The position numbers and the translations under genes were made by a program. From assembly GCF_011420305.2 (NCBI RefSeq), contig NZ_CP061769.1, positions 2,343,001 through 2,407,000 on the forward strand: DNA of 64,000 bases, read 5' to 3'. Source of the stretch: Nocardioides ochotonae. GTDB taxonomy: Bacteria; Actinomycetota; Actinomycetes; Propionibacteriales; Nocardioidaceae. Numbering within the stretch: position 1 is the stretch's first letter; each line of letters begins with the position of its first letter. This document shows, one piece after another, positions 17,344 to 26,911 of the stretch. The notes under the pieces are model-generated. The model did not search any database. It was not told where the DNA came from and was given only the letters and a program-made list of their open reading frames with translations.

Positions 17344-19995
17344 TCAGACCTGGGGCGCGGCGCCGTAGCTGCGAGCGCTTGACGGGGCGGAGGCATCACT
17401 TCTCCTGCAGAACACGAGATCGCGCGCCGCGATCGGTTGGGTGAGCTCGATGAGCACTTGCGGGCCACCGCTTGCTGTCAGATCGTGGAACTGTGTGTCC
17501 CCCACAGCCCAGGGATCCACCGTGTCGGGTGCGGCGACGAAGATCCGGCGAGAGAACTCTCGGTGCGCAGTGGAGTTGTCGGCCTGCTCGGCTGTGACAC
17601 CTGCGGCGAACTCCTCGTACGCCGTCTCGTGCCGCTGGCCGTCACCGTCGAGCCAGCTCACCTTCCGACTGACCTCGCCTGGGGCTCGCTCGACCAGCTC
17701 CTCCAAGCGAGTACGCAACGCCGTTGCGACGTCCTGTCGCGGTGCGCGTGAGACAGCCTCGCTCCAGAGGGTCAGAACGGGCTTCTCTCCCATCCGCGCA
17801 TCTGAGAAGAGCAGGCCCGGATCGCTCTTGACCAGGTGACGATCCGGAAACTCTGGAAGGTCCCCGATGAACTGCTCCCACGCCTCGGAGAGCCAGCCGG
17901 GGGGAAGTAGACGGCCCTGCAACTCTCGGATGAGCTCCGTCGCTGAGCTCGACTCCGGCAGTACTTGTCCGAACCGGTGATTATGGGGGAAGCCCGGACC
18001 TAGCTCGGCCGTACGCCCGGCGACCTCCGCCACGTCACCCCATGGGGCCGAGACGAAGGCGGCCAGTGCCTTGTTCCAATCGAGGTATTGACGGTTCACA
18101 GCCAGCATCCGGCGCAGATCTGCCAACGTCGCTGACAGGTTGTGGAGCGTGCTTTCCACTTCATGTCGAGCGGCGTCGCGCCGGTGGATCAGCTGGAACA
18201 ATGCACGCTGCCGACGGATGAAGACGACCAGGAGCACGGCGATAGTCACAGCCCAGAACAACCCTGCGCGTACGGCGACGCGGTCCCAGGTGAGTAAGTC
18301 CCCGCGTCCCGCGAGGATGAGGCCACCCGTGACCAAGCCCGCCACGAGCACCATGACCCAGGTGATCGCCCCCAGAGTCGCCTGCTGTCGCCTGACGTCC
18401 TCGGGGAGCCCGCCCTGCTCACTGTGCTCTGCGAGCCTCCGCTGGTGATGTAGCGCCTCAGCACGCAAGTCAGCGATCGTCGTGGCAATGTGCGCGCCCA
18501 CCCGGCCGGAGTAGGAACGCCTCGTGGAGTCGGACCACTCCGCCATGCGCCGGCGTACGTTTCCCACCTCGACCGCGTCCGCGGACTCTCCTTGGTCATG
18601 TTCGGCCAACACCTGGTCGACCGTCGAGATGCGCTCGAAGTCATCGGACCGCAAGGAATTGACTGCGACGAGCCTCCTCACCGCTGGCGGAAGCACGAAC
18701 TCGCTCTCAAGGTCAGGTACCACGGCACGCGGATTCGTGACCACCACGGACACACCGGACTCAACCGCCACCGACATTCGGTCGTGCCGCTCGTGGCCAT
18801 CGAGTAGGGACATCGCTCCGTGAACGAAGTCCCTCCACAGTTCGGGATGGTCGTGGCGTGGAGGCGTTGTCGGATGAGTGCCACCGGAAAGACCCGCAAT
18901 GCGCTCGTCCAGGTCCGCTTCGACCGTCAACGATGGAACAAGCCGACCGTCGTCGGCCACACCAGAGATGTTGCGGATCGTCACTTGGTGGCCGGAGCCT
19001 GTTCCGAGGACCATACGCTGCACGACCGGGGCCAGCCTGCCCACCGATTGGGTCTCGAGCGCCTGGGCGAACGCCAGAGGTGCACCCCGAAGGACACCAC
19101 CCATGAAACTGAAGAAGCGTCGGAGAAGCTCCCTGAAAGACACGGCTTGCGCCCTGAACTCGACCGCAGCACGCGGGCTTGATCGAAGCACTGGCGCGTG
19201 GATCTCAAGAAGTGAACCCGCCAGGCGCATCGCCTCGCCGACCTCATCAGAAGCTCGCTGGAGCTGCCGGCCGTCCGGATCGATAGGCACCGGGTACCGA
19301 TCGCCTACATCGATGACGCCGCCTAGCAAACGGCTGACAGCACCGCCTGCCGCCACATGACGTGTGTAGGAACGCAACAGCGTTACCTGCCCTCCGCCGG
19401 CGACGGGCTCCCCCCGGACAGCACCGGTGCGCTGTCCCGTCCAGAGCCCAGCAACCGTGGCGGCACCCGCCGCCGCATGGGTCAGCCCTGCCGGGCGACG
19501 CAGATCACGCGCCCGGATGGCAGCCACGCCACCACGAGGTGATTGCGAGCTCTCCGGCGCGAGAAGGATGTTGTGGGCGCCGATCCAGGCGACCTCGCTG
19601 GGCTCTGCGAATGGCCAGACCTCGGCTATGCCAACTGAGAGCAGCTGCCCCCATGTGACCGGGACCCCTGGCAGAGCGTGGTGAACCTCCTCGCGAAGTC
19701 GTGCCGAGCTCGACATCGGCGGCAAGGATGTCCTGTCCCCGATGCTTCCGAGGGAGAACACCGCCGCGGACAGCACACCTTGGCGTGACGCGATCTCCTG
19801 CTGGAGCACCACGGGGCTGGCGGCTCCGCCGCTCACCAGGACGCATCTCCACTCGGAGGACTCGATGTCCTCCAGCGCGATCGCCACGAAGTCGCGGACC
19901 AGTCCGAGGGCTGACCAATCCTGGAGAGTCCCCAGCCATGTCGGCAGCTCCTCACGGCTCGCCGCGAGGACGACGATGTCAGAACTGGGGGACAT
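17344..19995 (-). CDS. Large two-TM protein encoded with the tubulin-like GTPase
   Basis: This protein of about 883 residues has a ~540-residue N-terminal soluble part, two membrane helices (~541-561, TWVMVLVAGLVTGGLI, and ~575-593, FWAVTIAVLLVVFI) and a ~290-residue soluble C-terminal part. A helical coiled-coil stretch flanks the helices on both sides. No known domain was recognised. Both large parts are probably on the same (cytoplasmic) side because the two helices form a hairpin. It overlaps the 3' end of the tubulin-like gene by 17 nt. A GTG at 20001 is an alternative start. It is a good candidate for the membrane partner of the polymer-forming GTPase. Confidence 0.6.
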   Translation of the reverse strand: MSPSSDIVVLAASREELPTWLGTLQDWSALGLVRDFVAIALEDIESSEWRCVLVSGGAASPVVLQQEIASRQGVLSAAVFSLGSIGDRTSLPPMSSSARLREEVHHALPGVPVTWGQLLSVGIAEVWPFAEPSEVAWIGAHNILLAPESSQSPRGGVAAIRARDLRRPAGLTHAAAGAATVAGLWTGQRTGAVRGEPVAGGGQVTLLRSYTRHVAAGGAVSRLLGGVIDVGDRYPVPIDPDGRQLQRASDEVGEAMRLAGSLLEIHAPVLRSSPRAAVEFRAQAVSFRELLRRFFSFMGGVLRGAPLAFAQALETQSVGRLAPVVQRMVLGTGSGHQVTIRNISGVADDGRLVPSLTVEADLDERIAGLSGGTHPTTPPRHDHPELWRDFVHGAMSLLDGHERHDRMSVAVESGVSVVVTNPRAVVPDLESEFVLPPAVRRLVAVNSLRSDDFERISTVDQVLAEHDQGESADAVEVGNVRRRMAEWSDSTRRSYSGRVGAHIATTIADLRAEALHHQRRLAEHSEQGGLPEDVRRQQATLGAITWVMVLVAGLVTGGLILAGRGDLLTWDRVAVRAGLFWAVTIAVLLVVFIRRQRALFQLIHRRDAARHEVESTLHNLSATLADLRRMLAVNRQYLDWNKALAAFVSAPWGDVAEVAGRTAELGPGFPHNHRFGQVLPESSSATELIRELQGRLLPPGWLSEAWEQFIGDLPEFPDRHLVKSDPGLLFSDARMGEKPVLTLWSEAVSRAPRQDVATALRTRLEELVERAPGEVSRKVSWLDGDGQRHETAYEEFAAGVTAEQADNSTAHREFSRRIFVAAPDTVDPWAVGDTQFHDLTASGGPQVLIELTQPIAARDLVFCRRSDASAPSSARSYGAAPQV

Positions 19996-22900
19996 CGCCA
20001 CCGCCGGCAGTCGGACGCGCTCGTTCGAGTGCGCGCGTGGTCATCTCGCGCAGGTCGACGAGGGCTTCCCTGATCATCAGGGCCAGCCCACCGTCCATAT
20101 GCGCTCCCAGCAGGTCGTCGACCGTCGCGACCCGCAGACGCGGAACTGCGCGAACACCCGGTCCGTCCGGCGGAACGACGAATCGCTTCTCGTAGTAGGT
20201 CTGAAGGACCATGAGCCAACCCGCCAGAGCTTCCGCCCGGTCATCGGGTGTGGCACCCGAAGTGCGGATCGCATCGATCTCAGATGGGTGGCCGGACGGC
20301 CAGGCTCCGTCTCGCAGCCAGTCCGCCAGGAGGGTCTCCCCATCGCTGCGCCCACTGGCGGGCTCCGACCCGCGGTGGTGGATCTGCCGAAGCGCTCGAT
20401 ACGGCTGCAGCGCTGAGAACGCCACGTCATTGGAGCACTGCACCACTGCCAAGGTGTGCCCCTCGAGAATCGACGGCAGCCAGCTGAGGCCCTCAGTCAT
20501 CTGCTCCCGAGCGGTCAGCAACGGATCCGGGAACGCCTTCCACTCGCGCCGGACAACGTCGTACACCTGCACAGGCCCGGCCTGCGACGGCATGGCGGGG
20601 TGAGTGACGAGGCCAAGCGCCCGCCCGAGATACCACCCACGCACCATCGCGGCCTGCTCCGCCTTACTCATGGCCAGGGCAGCAGGCAGCGGCCGGGTTC
20701 GCTTCCATTTCCAGAGCTCTCGACGGCCCTCTTCGGTCGAACCAGCCCAGCGGTCCTTGAGCTGATCGAGGACCGACGTGAACACCAGCGGGAAGTACTT
20801 CGGATACGACCCGTAGATGGCGATCTTGTTGACCGAGCTCTGCGGCGTAAACGCATCTGTCAGCCGGCCCACCGACTGGCTCTGAACCCGCTCCGAGTGC
20901 GCCAGCTCCTCCTCCAGAGCCTTGGCAGCCGGCGTGCCGGGGGCAAGTGGGACCTCGCTGAAGGTCAGTTCCACCTGCAGCCGGCTTCCGTGAAGCGCCT
21001 CCACCATCCGGTCACTCACACCCACCAGCGGATAGGCCTGGTGCACGGCCTCGCTGAACTTCGCGCGCAGCCGCTGCCGACGGTGCTCCTGTTCGGAGTC
21101 AGCCAGCCCCGGTTCGTTGAGGTAGGCCTCGAACGTCTGGTTGCTGAACTGCGCGAAGTGGTGGTCCTTGCGGGCCGCGTACGCAGCGGCTCGTTCCAGC
21201 AGGTCCGATGGCCTGACCGCGAGGGAATAGTCGGGAGTCGATGCGGGAGTGGGCTCGTCGGTGACTTCATCGCGCGGGAACGCTGCGGAGCGCCACCGCA
21301 CCCGGCTGACGAGGACCGGGTACTCGTTCCGCGCCGCCCCCTGGTCTTCCCATTTTCCGCGGACGATCTGCTCAACCATCGCTTCGACCGCATCGGCGAA
21401 CGCCATGTCGGGTGCGCCTGCCTCGACATGTGCCCGGAAGGTCGCAGGAAAACCGTCGGCCGTCGTCAGGAGAACCTCGTTGTAGGCGTGCTCGAACCGT
21501 GGAGGGACGGTCTCCCCAGCGGGCCAATCGCCGTACGAGGTCGTGTGCAACTGCGCGAGCCCCGACTGTCGCCCGGTCGCACGCATGGCGCTCTCGAGGT
21601 CGGTCTGGGCAGCCACCAGGGCACGCTGCAGTGCCGGGAGGACGTCGTCAGCGACGGACCGACTCACACGACTGAGCAGATGTGCCACGCGGTAGCGCAC
21701 GTCGGCGGCAGCCGCCTCCCCCACACTCGCCGCCGCTTGCTGACGGAACTCAGCTGTGTTGTCCACGTGTCCCAGGCCGGTCACCGTGTCGGAGAATCGC
21801 AGTGGTGAGGCAGAAGGGGAAGGGGCGCTTTCAAGGTCCTTGGAGAGCTGACGGAACTGATCCGTCAAGCCTTCGAGCACCTTGCGGGCGTACGGAAGTC
21901 CCTGCCGCGGGTGGGCGAGCACCCGTGCGACCTCGTCACGGAGACGTCCCTCAAGGTCCGTCGCGTAGCGCACCGTCCACCCGTAGGCCTCTCGCTCCAA
22001 GGCGGACGCGGCAGCGGCCTGATCACCCGAAAGGCGTTCGGTCATGATCCTCAGGTAGTCGGATGCCCGCGGCCCGGTCTCTGCCCTCTGGAGTCCGTCC
22101 ACGAGCTGGCCAAGCGCGTCGCGGGCCATGCCCTCGGCCCGAGCGCCCAGCAGGTCCCTCATCCACTTGCTGGTGCGCGTACCTGGAACAGGAAGCTGAA
22201 GTCGTCGGAGCAACGTCTCCCACTGTGCTGAGACGTCGCGCTGCAGCTGCTCCTGCGGCGGGAGAGTGCTCCCCTCGCGCTTGTAGCCATCCACCAGACG
22301 ATCGACCGCAAGCCGCGCGAGCCGCTGCGCGACGTACTCCGCGTAGCGGTCCCGGCCGAGGCTCAGGCTGGAGTAGCCGAAGGATCCCCAGGTCATCTCG
22401 GAGGTCTCTGCACCCCAACCGATGATCTTCTCGGTGACGTTGGGAGGCGTCTGGTTCTCGAAGCGCGTCTGCAGGTACTGCTGGGTAGCGTTCTCCGACA
22501 GCATCGTGGCCGCGATCGCTCGTCCGAGCCCGCGGAAGACGTCTTCCGGGCTGTCCCCGAACTTGGCCCCGTCGCCACCGATGGAGGCACCGATCGGGAA
22601 CACGCGTCCGAAGGCCCGCTGGTCGTCGCTCTCGGGAGCCAGCCCGAGAGCAGTCATGAGCTGGTTGTCAGCGTCGTCGCCGGCACGGGTCTGCGACGCG
22701 ATCAGTTCCGCCAAGGTGGCCATGGCGTTGCCGTCGATCCCCACTCGGTACGCGGGAGGCAGGGCATGAAAGACATCGGGCGTGAACAGAAAGACGCCGA
22801 GGTTCGTCCTCTGCAGCCCGCCGACCCGGCCCATCACCCGGCAGACATCGAGGAACATCGAGGCACCCGAGCCGCCAGCCATCGACCCGATGACAATCGG

Positions 22901-23416
22901 CACGACCGTGGCTGAGCTCGAGAACGGGCGCTGCTCCTCCATCTGCTGGGGAAGCGATTCCCACGCCGTGGGCTGCTGGAGACTCTGCCACGCGGATTGC
23001 AGCTCGGACTGAATTCGGTCGAGGCGCGTCAGGGTGAGCATGCGGCCGACCGCTCGGTACTGCCCGGCGCCCTCGGTGACAGCAACGTTGTTGGCCTGGG
23101 CGCGCGGTTCGGGCGCCCAGCCCAGCAGACCTGAGAGATGACCCGCCGTCTCGAGACGCGACTCCAGCTGCCGACGTACGACCTCGAGCGTGTTGGCACT
23201 GGCGCTGACGGGAACGTAACGGCCGCCCAGATCCCGGATCGAATCCAGCCCTCCCGATGAATCGGGTCGTGGGTTGACATCGACCTGCAGGAACTGCCAG
23301 GCCGCGGGCAACTGCTCGATTCCACGGGTCCTGAGATCAGCACTCAACTGATCCATGAGGTAGCGGACGGTCGCACCGCCAGACCCCCCGACACCGACGA
23401 CGATGAACTTCCTCAC
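19979..23416 (-). CDS. Tubulin-like (FtsZ-superfamily, Tub_2-type) GTPase
   Basis: This 1145-residue protein starts VRKFIVVGVGGSGGATVRYL, the first nucleotide-binding strand and glycine turn of the tubulin/FtsZ fold. At about 174-190 it has IVIGSMAGGSGASMFLD, in the place of the GGGTGSG tubulin signature. The next ~900 residues are helical and unlike FtsZ, as in large bacterial tubulin-like proteins predicted to act in membrane remodelling (FtsZl-type families). The GTG at 23416 was chosen because AAGGAAAGGA lies about 6 nt before it and the conserved strand begins there; longer forms would run into the upstream VWA gene. Its place with membrane and VWA proteins supports work at the membrane. 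Confidence 0.75.
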   Translation of the reverse strand: MRKFIVVGVGGSGGATVRYLMDQLSADLRTRGIEQLPAAWQFLQVDVNPRPDSSGGLDSIRDLGGRYVPVSASANTLEVVRRQLESRLETAGHLSGLLGWAPEPRAQANNVAVTEGAGQYRAVGRMLTLTRLDRIQSELQSAWQSLQQPTAWESLPQQMEEQRPFSSSATVVPIVIGSMAGGSGASMFLDVCRVMGRVGGLQRTNLGVFLFTPDVFHALPPAYRVGIDGNAMATLAELIASQTRAGDDADNQLMTALGLAPESDDQRAFGRVFPIGASIGGDGAKFGDSPEDVFRGLGRAIAATMLSENATQQYLQTRFENQTPPNVTEKIIGWGAETSEMTWGSFGYSSLSLGRDRYAEYVAQRLARLAVDRLVDGYKREGSTLPPQEQLQRDVSAQWETLLRRLQLPVPGTRTSKWMRDLLGARAEGMARDALGQLVDGLQRAETGPRASDYLRIMTERLSGDQAAAASALEREAYGWTVRYATDLEGRLRDEVARVLAHPRQGLPYARKVLEGLTDQFRQLSKDLESAPSPSASPLRFSDTVTGLGHVDNTAEFRQQAAASVGEAAAADVRYRVAHLLSRVSRSVADDVLPALQRALVAAQTDLESAMRATGRQSGLAQLHTTSYGDWPAGETVPPRFEHAYNEVLLTTADGFPATFRAHVEAGAPDMAFADAVEAMVEQIVRGKWEDQGAARNEYPVLVSRVRWRSAAFPRDEVTDEPTPASTPDYSLAVRPSDLLERAAAYAARKDHHFAQFSNQTFEAYLNEPGLADSEQEHRRQRLRAKFSEAVHQAYPLVGVSDRMVEALHGSRLQVELTFSEVPLAPGTPAAKALEEELAHSERVQSQSVGRLTDAFTPQSSVNKIAIYGSYPKYFPLVFTSVLDQLKDRWAGSTEEGRRELWKWKRTRPLPAALAMSKAEQAAMVRGWYLGRALGLVTHPAMPSQAGPVQVYDVVRREWKAFPDPLLTAREQMTEGLSWLPSILEGHTLAVVQCSNDVAFSALQPYRALRQIHHRGSEPASGRSDGETLLADWLRDGAWPSGHPSEIDAIRTSGATPDDRAEALAGWLMVLQTYYEKRFVVPPDGPGVRAVPRLRVATVDDLLGAHMDGGLALMIREALVDLREMTTRALERARPTAGGGDVPQF

Positions 23417-23438
23417 TGGATTCCTTTCCTTGTCATGT

Positions 23439-26084
23439 TCACCAGTCGTCGTCGTCATGGACGACGTCCCCGGCAGGTACGGCCGAGCCTGCAGCACCGC
23501 CGGGCGAATCCCGGGTGCCTTCCTTCGTGCGTGCCGAAGCACCAGAACCGGGCTGCGGACCCCACCCATCGTCGTCACCAGCAGCCGCGACGCGTGGAGA
23601 CCGCCGATCCTGGCCCGCCCTGGGCGCAGTGACAGCGCTGATCCTGTCTCGCAACTGCGCGATGGCCCCCGGAACCTTGTCCGCGGCGTCGCGAAGCAGC
23701 TCCTCGGCACCTATGCCGGAGACCGGCAGAAGGAGAACCACCTGGACGGCGCCACTCTCGAGGTCGGCCGGGTCCAGTAGCGCCAACCATGTGCCCTGCA
23801 CCGCGAGCGGCAGGAACTCCCCCTGCGAGGTCACGTGGGGGGCGCCCTCGACCACCACTTCAGGCATCTTGAGCGGGTTGAGTGCCCGCGCCCTGACCAC
23901 CAGCGTTGCGCGGTCACTGACGCGAACGCGTGTGCGTCCGACGCTGTCGAACGCAAGAACGGTCTGTTGCTGACGGTCCACCGTTGCGCTGGCGAGGAAG
24001 GATGAACTCGCCGTGATGCGCCCTGCGAGCACCTCGACGGCCAGATGGTCACCGGCGAGCTTTGCTGCGCGCCTCTTCACAGCCGCAAGCAGACCAAGCG
24101 GCACCGCGAGGCCCAGCATCAGCACAGCGACGAAGACAGCCCACTTCACCGGTTCGTTGGGCGGAGGCTCCATCTCGTACCGGAAACGCACCGGTACCTC
24201 GATCGGATCCCCTGGACCGGAGCCGGGAGACGCGGACAGCATCACGGTCCCGCCCAGGAGACCGGTTCCCTCACTCCGGGGGACGAGTGCCACCTGGATC
24301 TCGCTCTCAGCACAGTCCTCAGGACCGTCGGTGGACGAGTTCACCGAGGCGCCGGAGCTCCCGCTGGGAACGACCTCAATGTCGGTACCCGAGAGCCACA
24401 CGCATCCAGGTCCATCCCAACTGATGGTCCGTACGACTTCGTCAGTGCTGTCGCCGCGACCGAAATCGATGGATTGCGGCAACTGCGGGTAATCCCCCGG
24501 TGCTTGCAGAAGGACGGGGTAGCTGACAACGCGGGTGGGTAGCGGAGTGCCGGTGCCACGCGCTGCGCCGGTGACGAGGTTCAGCTCGAGCCGCAGCTGT
24601 GCCGCGCCGGGCGCCTGATTCCTCAGATCGACCTCGACCGGCGCTCCGAGATCTGCTGCGCTCAGGCCTTCGACGAGGGGCACCGGGTCTTCGCCGTCTC
24701 GGGCAAGAACCACATCCAGGCTCATGCTTCCGGCCAGGTCGGCAGGATCGAGCCGCGAGCCGTCTGCAAGCTCCACACCCAGGTCGAGGGGAACCTGTTC
24801 TCCGGTCACCAGGTCATCCCCACGGCCCCACACCGGCGAAAGGTCGCTGACGAGACGGATGCTGGAGCGCGCCGTACCAGCGCCGGAGCTACCCGGGTCG
24901 ACGAAGACGACGGCCCACTCACCCGACCAGGAACCTGCCTTCCCGCGCTCGATACTGGCCGTGAACACCGAGCCCGTCAGCCACCGCGCCTTGAGCGTGT
25001 AGCCGGGGGTCCTTTCCTCGAGCGAAGCGCCGGACGAGAGGACGTGCTGCGTTCCCCGTGGAGTCACGAAGACAGCCCGATAGCCGGCAACGTCAGCGCC
25101 ACCCATGACAGACACGGAGGAGATCGACCGGTCCGTGACGAAGCGATGGCTGCCGGCGTCACATATCGCGTCCTGGCACAGTGCCGTTGAGAGTTGCGCT
25201 GGCAAGTTCTCGGGATCGGCCAGGCCGTCGAAGGCGAAGAAGAGATCCCCGATGTCCTCGGCGAGCACGAAGGAGCCGCGACCAGACGCGTCCCGTCGGC
25301 CACAGGCGGCACCGTCGACGGGGCTCTGCGTCGCAACGCCGGACATGAGGTCGAAGTCCCCCGAGTCGGCGCCGCCCTGCAGCCCGATGGCCAGCACCGT
25401 AATGCCGTCCGCGCGTAGGGCGTCCGCGCCGCCACCGGGGCGGCAGAGATCGCTAGTCCCCTTGCGCTCGACCTCCTCTGCTGCTTCAGCCGTCACCAGC
25501 TCGATGTCCGATGCGTAGGGCTTGGTCGTGCCGTAGCGATCCTGCTCGGCCTCGGTGCTCCGATGGTCCAGGTCGTACATGCCGTCCGTCAGCCAGACCA
25601 GTGCGGAGCAGCCCGCCTCAGCGGAACCGTCGAGCAGATACGCCCGAGCACCCTGCAGGGCCTGCCAGTAGTCGGTCTCCCACCCCTCGGGCTCGTCACG
25701 GTATTGCTCGAATGCGCGCGCAAGGGTCTCGTTTCCCCCGCCATCGAGTTCCGTCCAACCTTGCGTGACGGTGAAACCCTCGGCGAAGCGGGCCACTGCG
25801 ACTTCGAGGGTCGCTTCCGAAGCACCTGCGAACTCACTGAGTCGATCCGACAGGTGCAGCGCCGCGTCAATTCGCGCAGCCTTGGGATCGCTCGCCTTCA
25901 GCGAAGCAGATGTGTCGAGGAGGAACAGCACGCGCCCCTCGCCCCCGCCGCTGATGCACGCGCCAAAGTCCTGGAGCGGCTGCTGCTCCTGCGGACGTTC
26001 GGACGGGTGGCCAGCTGCGGGGAACCCGAGCGCAGAGGACAGCAGCACAACCGACATCAAGATCCACAGTCCGGCGCGGCTCAC
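23439..26084 (-). CDS. Exported VWA-domain protein with C-terminal TM and cytoplasmic tail
   Basis: This protein of about 881 residues has an N-terminal signal peptide (LWILMSVVLLSSALGFPAAG). A VWA domain follows with DTSAS at about 57-61 (RVLFLLDTSASLKASDP) and the LVWLTDGMYDLD strand. Beta-rich extracellular domains come next, then a membrane helix at about 647-669 (WAVFVAVLMLGLAVPLGLLA). A ~210-residue cytoplasmic tail ends in a very acidic stretch (DDDDW). It therefore spans the membrane and could carry an outside signal to the tubulin-like GTPase encoded 22 nt downstream. The start is one of two consecutive GTGs at 26087/26084, the latter overlapping the preceding stop. Confidence 0.75.
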   Translation of the reverse strand: MSRAGLWILMSVVLLSSALGFPAAGHPSERPQEQQPLQDFGACISGGGEGRVLFLLDTSASLKASDPKAARIDAALHLSDRLSEFAGASEATLEVAVARFAEGFTVTQGWTELDGGGNETLARAFEQYRDEPEGWETDYWQALQGARAYLLDGSAEAGCSALVWLTDGMYDLDHRSTEAEQDRYGTTKPYASDIELVTAEAAEEVERKGTSDLCRPGGGADALRADGITVLAIGLQGGADSGDFDLMSGVATQSPVDGAACGRRDASGRGSFVLAEDIGDLFFAFDGLADPENLPAQLSTALCQDAICDAGSHRFVTDRSISSVSVMGGADVAGYRAVFVTPRGTQHVLSSGASLEERTPGYTLKARWLTGSVFTASIERGKAGSWSGEWAVVFVDPGSSGAGTARSSIRLVSDLSPVWGRGDDLVTGEQVPLDLGVELADGSRLDPADLAGSMSLDVVLARDGEDPVPLVEGLSAADLGAPVEVDLRNQAPGAAQLRLELNLVTGAARGTGTPLPTRVVSYPVLLQAPGDYPQLPQSIDFGRGDSTDEVVRTISWDGPGCVWLSGTDIEVVPSGSSGASVNSSTDGPEDCAESEIQVALVPRSEGTGLLGGTVMLSASPGSGPGDPIEVPVRFRYEMEPPPNEPVKWAVFVAVLMLGLAVPLGLLAAVKRRAAKLAGDHLAVEVLAGRITASSSFLASATVDRQQQTVLAFDSVGRTRVRVSDRATLVVRARALNPLKMPEVVVEGAPHVTSQGEFLPLAVQGTWLALLDPADLESGAVQVVLLLPVSGIGAEELLRDAADKVPGAIAQLRDRISAVTAPRAGQDRRSPRVAAAGDDDGWGPQPGSGASARTKEGTRDSPGGAAGSAVPAGDVVHDDDDW

Positions 26085-26458
26085 CACCGGGACACCTGAT
26101 CAGCGATCCGCCAGGCGTTGGCGCCAACTGCAAGCAGCGCCAGCACGGTCACGGCACGCTGAAGCGGCCTTGTCCAACGAGACGACCGAACAAGCCCTTT
26201 CGAGCGCCGACGCGTGTCTGCGAGGAGGAACATGCCCAGCAGTAGCAGGGCGAGCACACCGCCAAGAAGCCATCCGACAACGTTCGGCACCAGAGAGCGC
26301 GTGGCCAAGCCGAGCAGGAGCCCCGCGCTGCCTACCGCCGAGCCTAGGACTAGGAGAAACAGAGGCGGGCTCGACACGTGAGCGACTCCGGGCGGTTGGT
26401 GCCCGTAGCCGTTGGTTCCCGATGACTCCACCCACGTCCACTCAGACCCCGATGACAT
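26081..26458 (-). CDS. Small three-TM membrane protein, first gene of the ten-gene operon
   Basis: This 125-residue protein has a polar N-terminal ~30 residues, then hydrophobic segments LFLLVLGSAVGSAGLLLGLA, VVGWLLGGVLALLLLGMFLL and RAVTVLALLAVGANA. It is not a recognised family. ATG at 26458, with GAAAGAGG upstream. It overlaps the next gene, so it leads a polycistron of ten genes down to 10568. The candidate operator and promoter lie directly upstream. Confidence 0.6.
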   Translation of the reverse strand: MSSGSEWTWVESSGTNGYGHQPPGVAHVSSPPLFLLVLGSAVGSAGLLLGLATRSLVPNVVGWLLGGVLALLLLGMFLLADTRRRSKGLVRSSRWTRPLQRAVTVLALLAVGANAWRIADQVSRW

Positions 26459-26483
26459 GGGTAGACCTCTTTCGCATTCAACG

Positions 26484-26512
26484 ATTCACGGCGCGTGAAT
26501 GCCACTAGGTTA
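26484..26512 (-). promoter_or_regulatory. Candidate promoter and palindromic operator of the tubulin/GTPase operon
   Basis: At 26484-26500 there is a perfect 7-3-7 inverted repeat (ATTCACG GCG CGTGAAT). It sits inside a wider GCATTCA...TGAATGC pair (26474-26480 and 26496-26502). On the minus strand a -10-like TAACCT (26507-26512) lies 6 nt upstream of the repeat, so transcription would start within it, 26-50 nt before the ATG at 26458. A repressor bound here would block the whole operon. No convincing -35 hexamer is seen, and no regulator gene is nearby. Confidence 0.45.
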
Positions 26513-26861
26513 TCGATTTTGTACGTCGCGTCTGCCGATTCCGCCAGAGACATGGGCTCGCGCAACCATGGTGCGCCGCAACTGGCAACCCTGACGCCAG
26601 ATGCGAAGAAGCTGCTGAACCAGCGCCTGTCAAAGACACTGCACGAACCTCGACGACCGCGGCCGGAATCACCGAAACTTTCCGCGAGCACGACGCTCGG
26701 CATCGCCATATCCGCGCCGTCGAAAAGTCTAGACAGGCATCACGCAGTCGGTGCGTCGTTCGCGAAGAAGAGGCCCACGTCACCCTTGATGGCCGCCATG
26801 ATCCGCCCCCCCTCACCAAGAGGAGATCCGCGCCGCGCCGTGTCGCGATGCCACGGACGCA
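26513..26861. other. Intergenic region between operon promoter and tRNA-Val; no supportable gene
   Basis: About 350 nt without a convincing coding region on either strand. The apparent open frames here run into or overlap the tRNA gene or the terminator. It holds the upstream flank of the operon promoter. It may be the junction between the accessory region and the tRNA-bearing core segment, but no direct repeat of the tRNA 3' end was found elsewhere in the window. Confidence 0.4.
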
Positions 26862-26894
26862 AAGAGGCCGGCCCCCACGTGGGAGCCGGCCTCT
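26862..26894 (-). terminator. Hairpin terminator behind tRNA-Val(CAC)
   Basis: The arms AGAGGCCGGC and GCCGGCCTCT form a strong GC stem around a loop that itself can pair (CCCACGTGGG). It lies 17 nt beyond the tRNA 3' end in the direction of tRNA transcription. Confidence 0.8.
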
Positions 26895-26911
26895 GCTGCG
26901 ATCGATCTATG

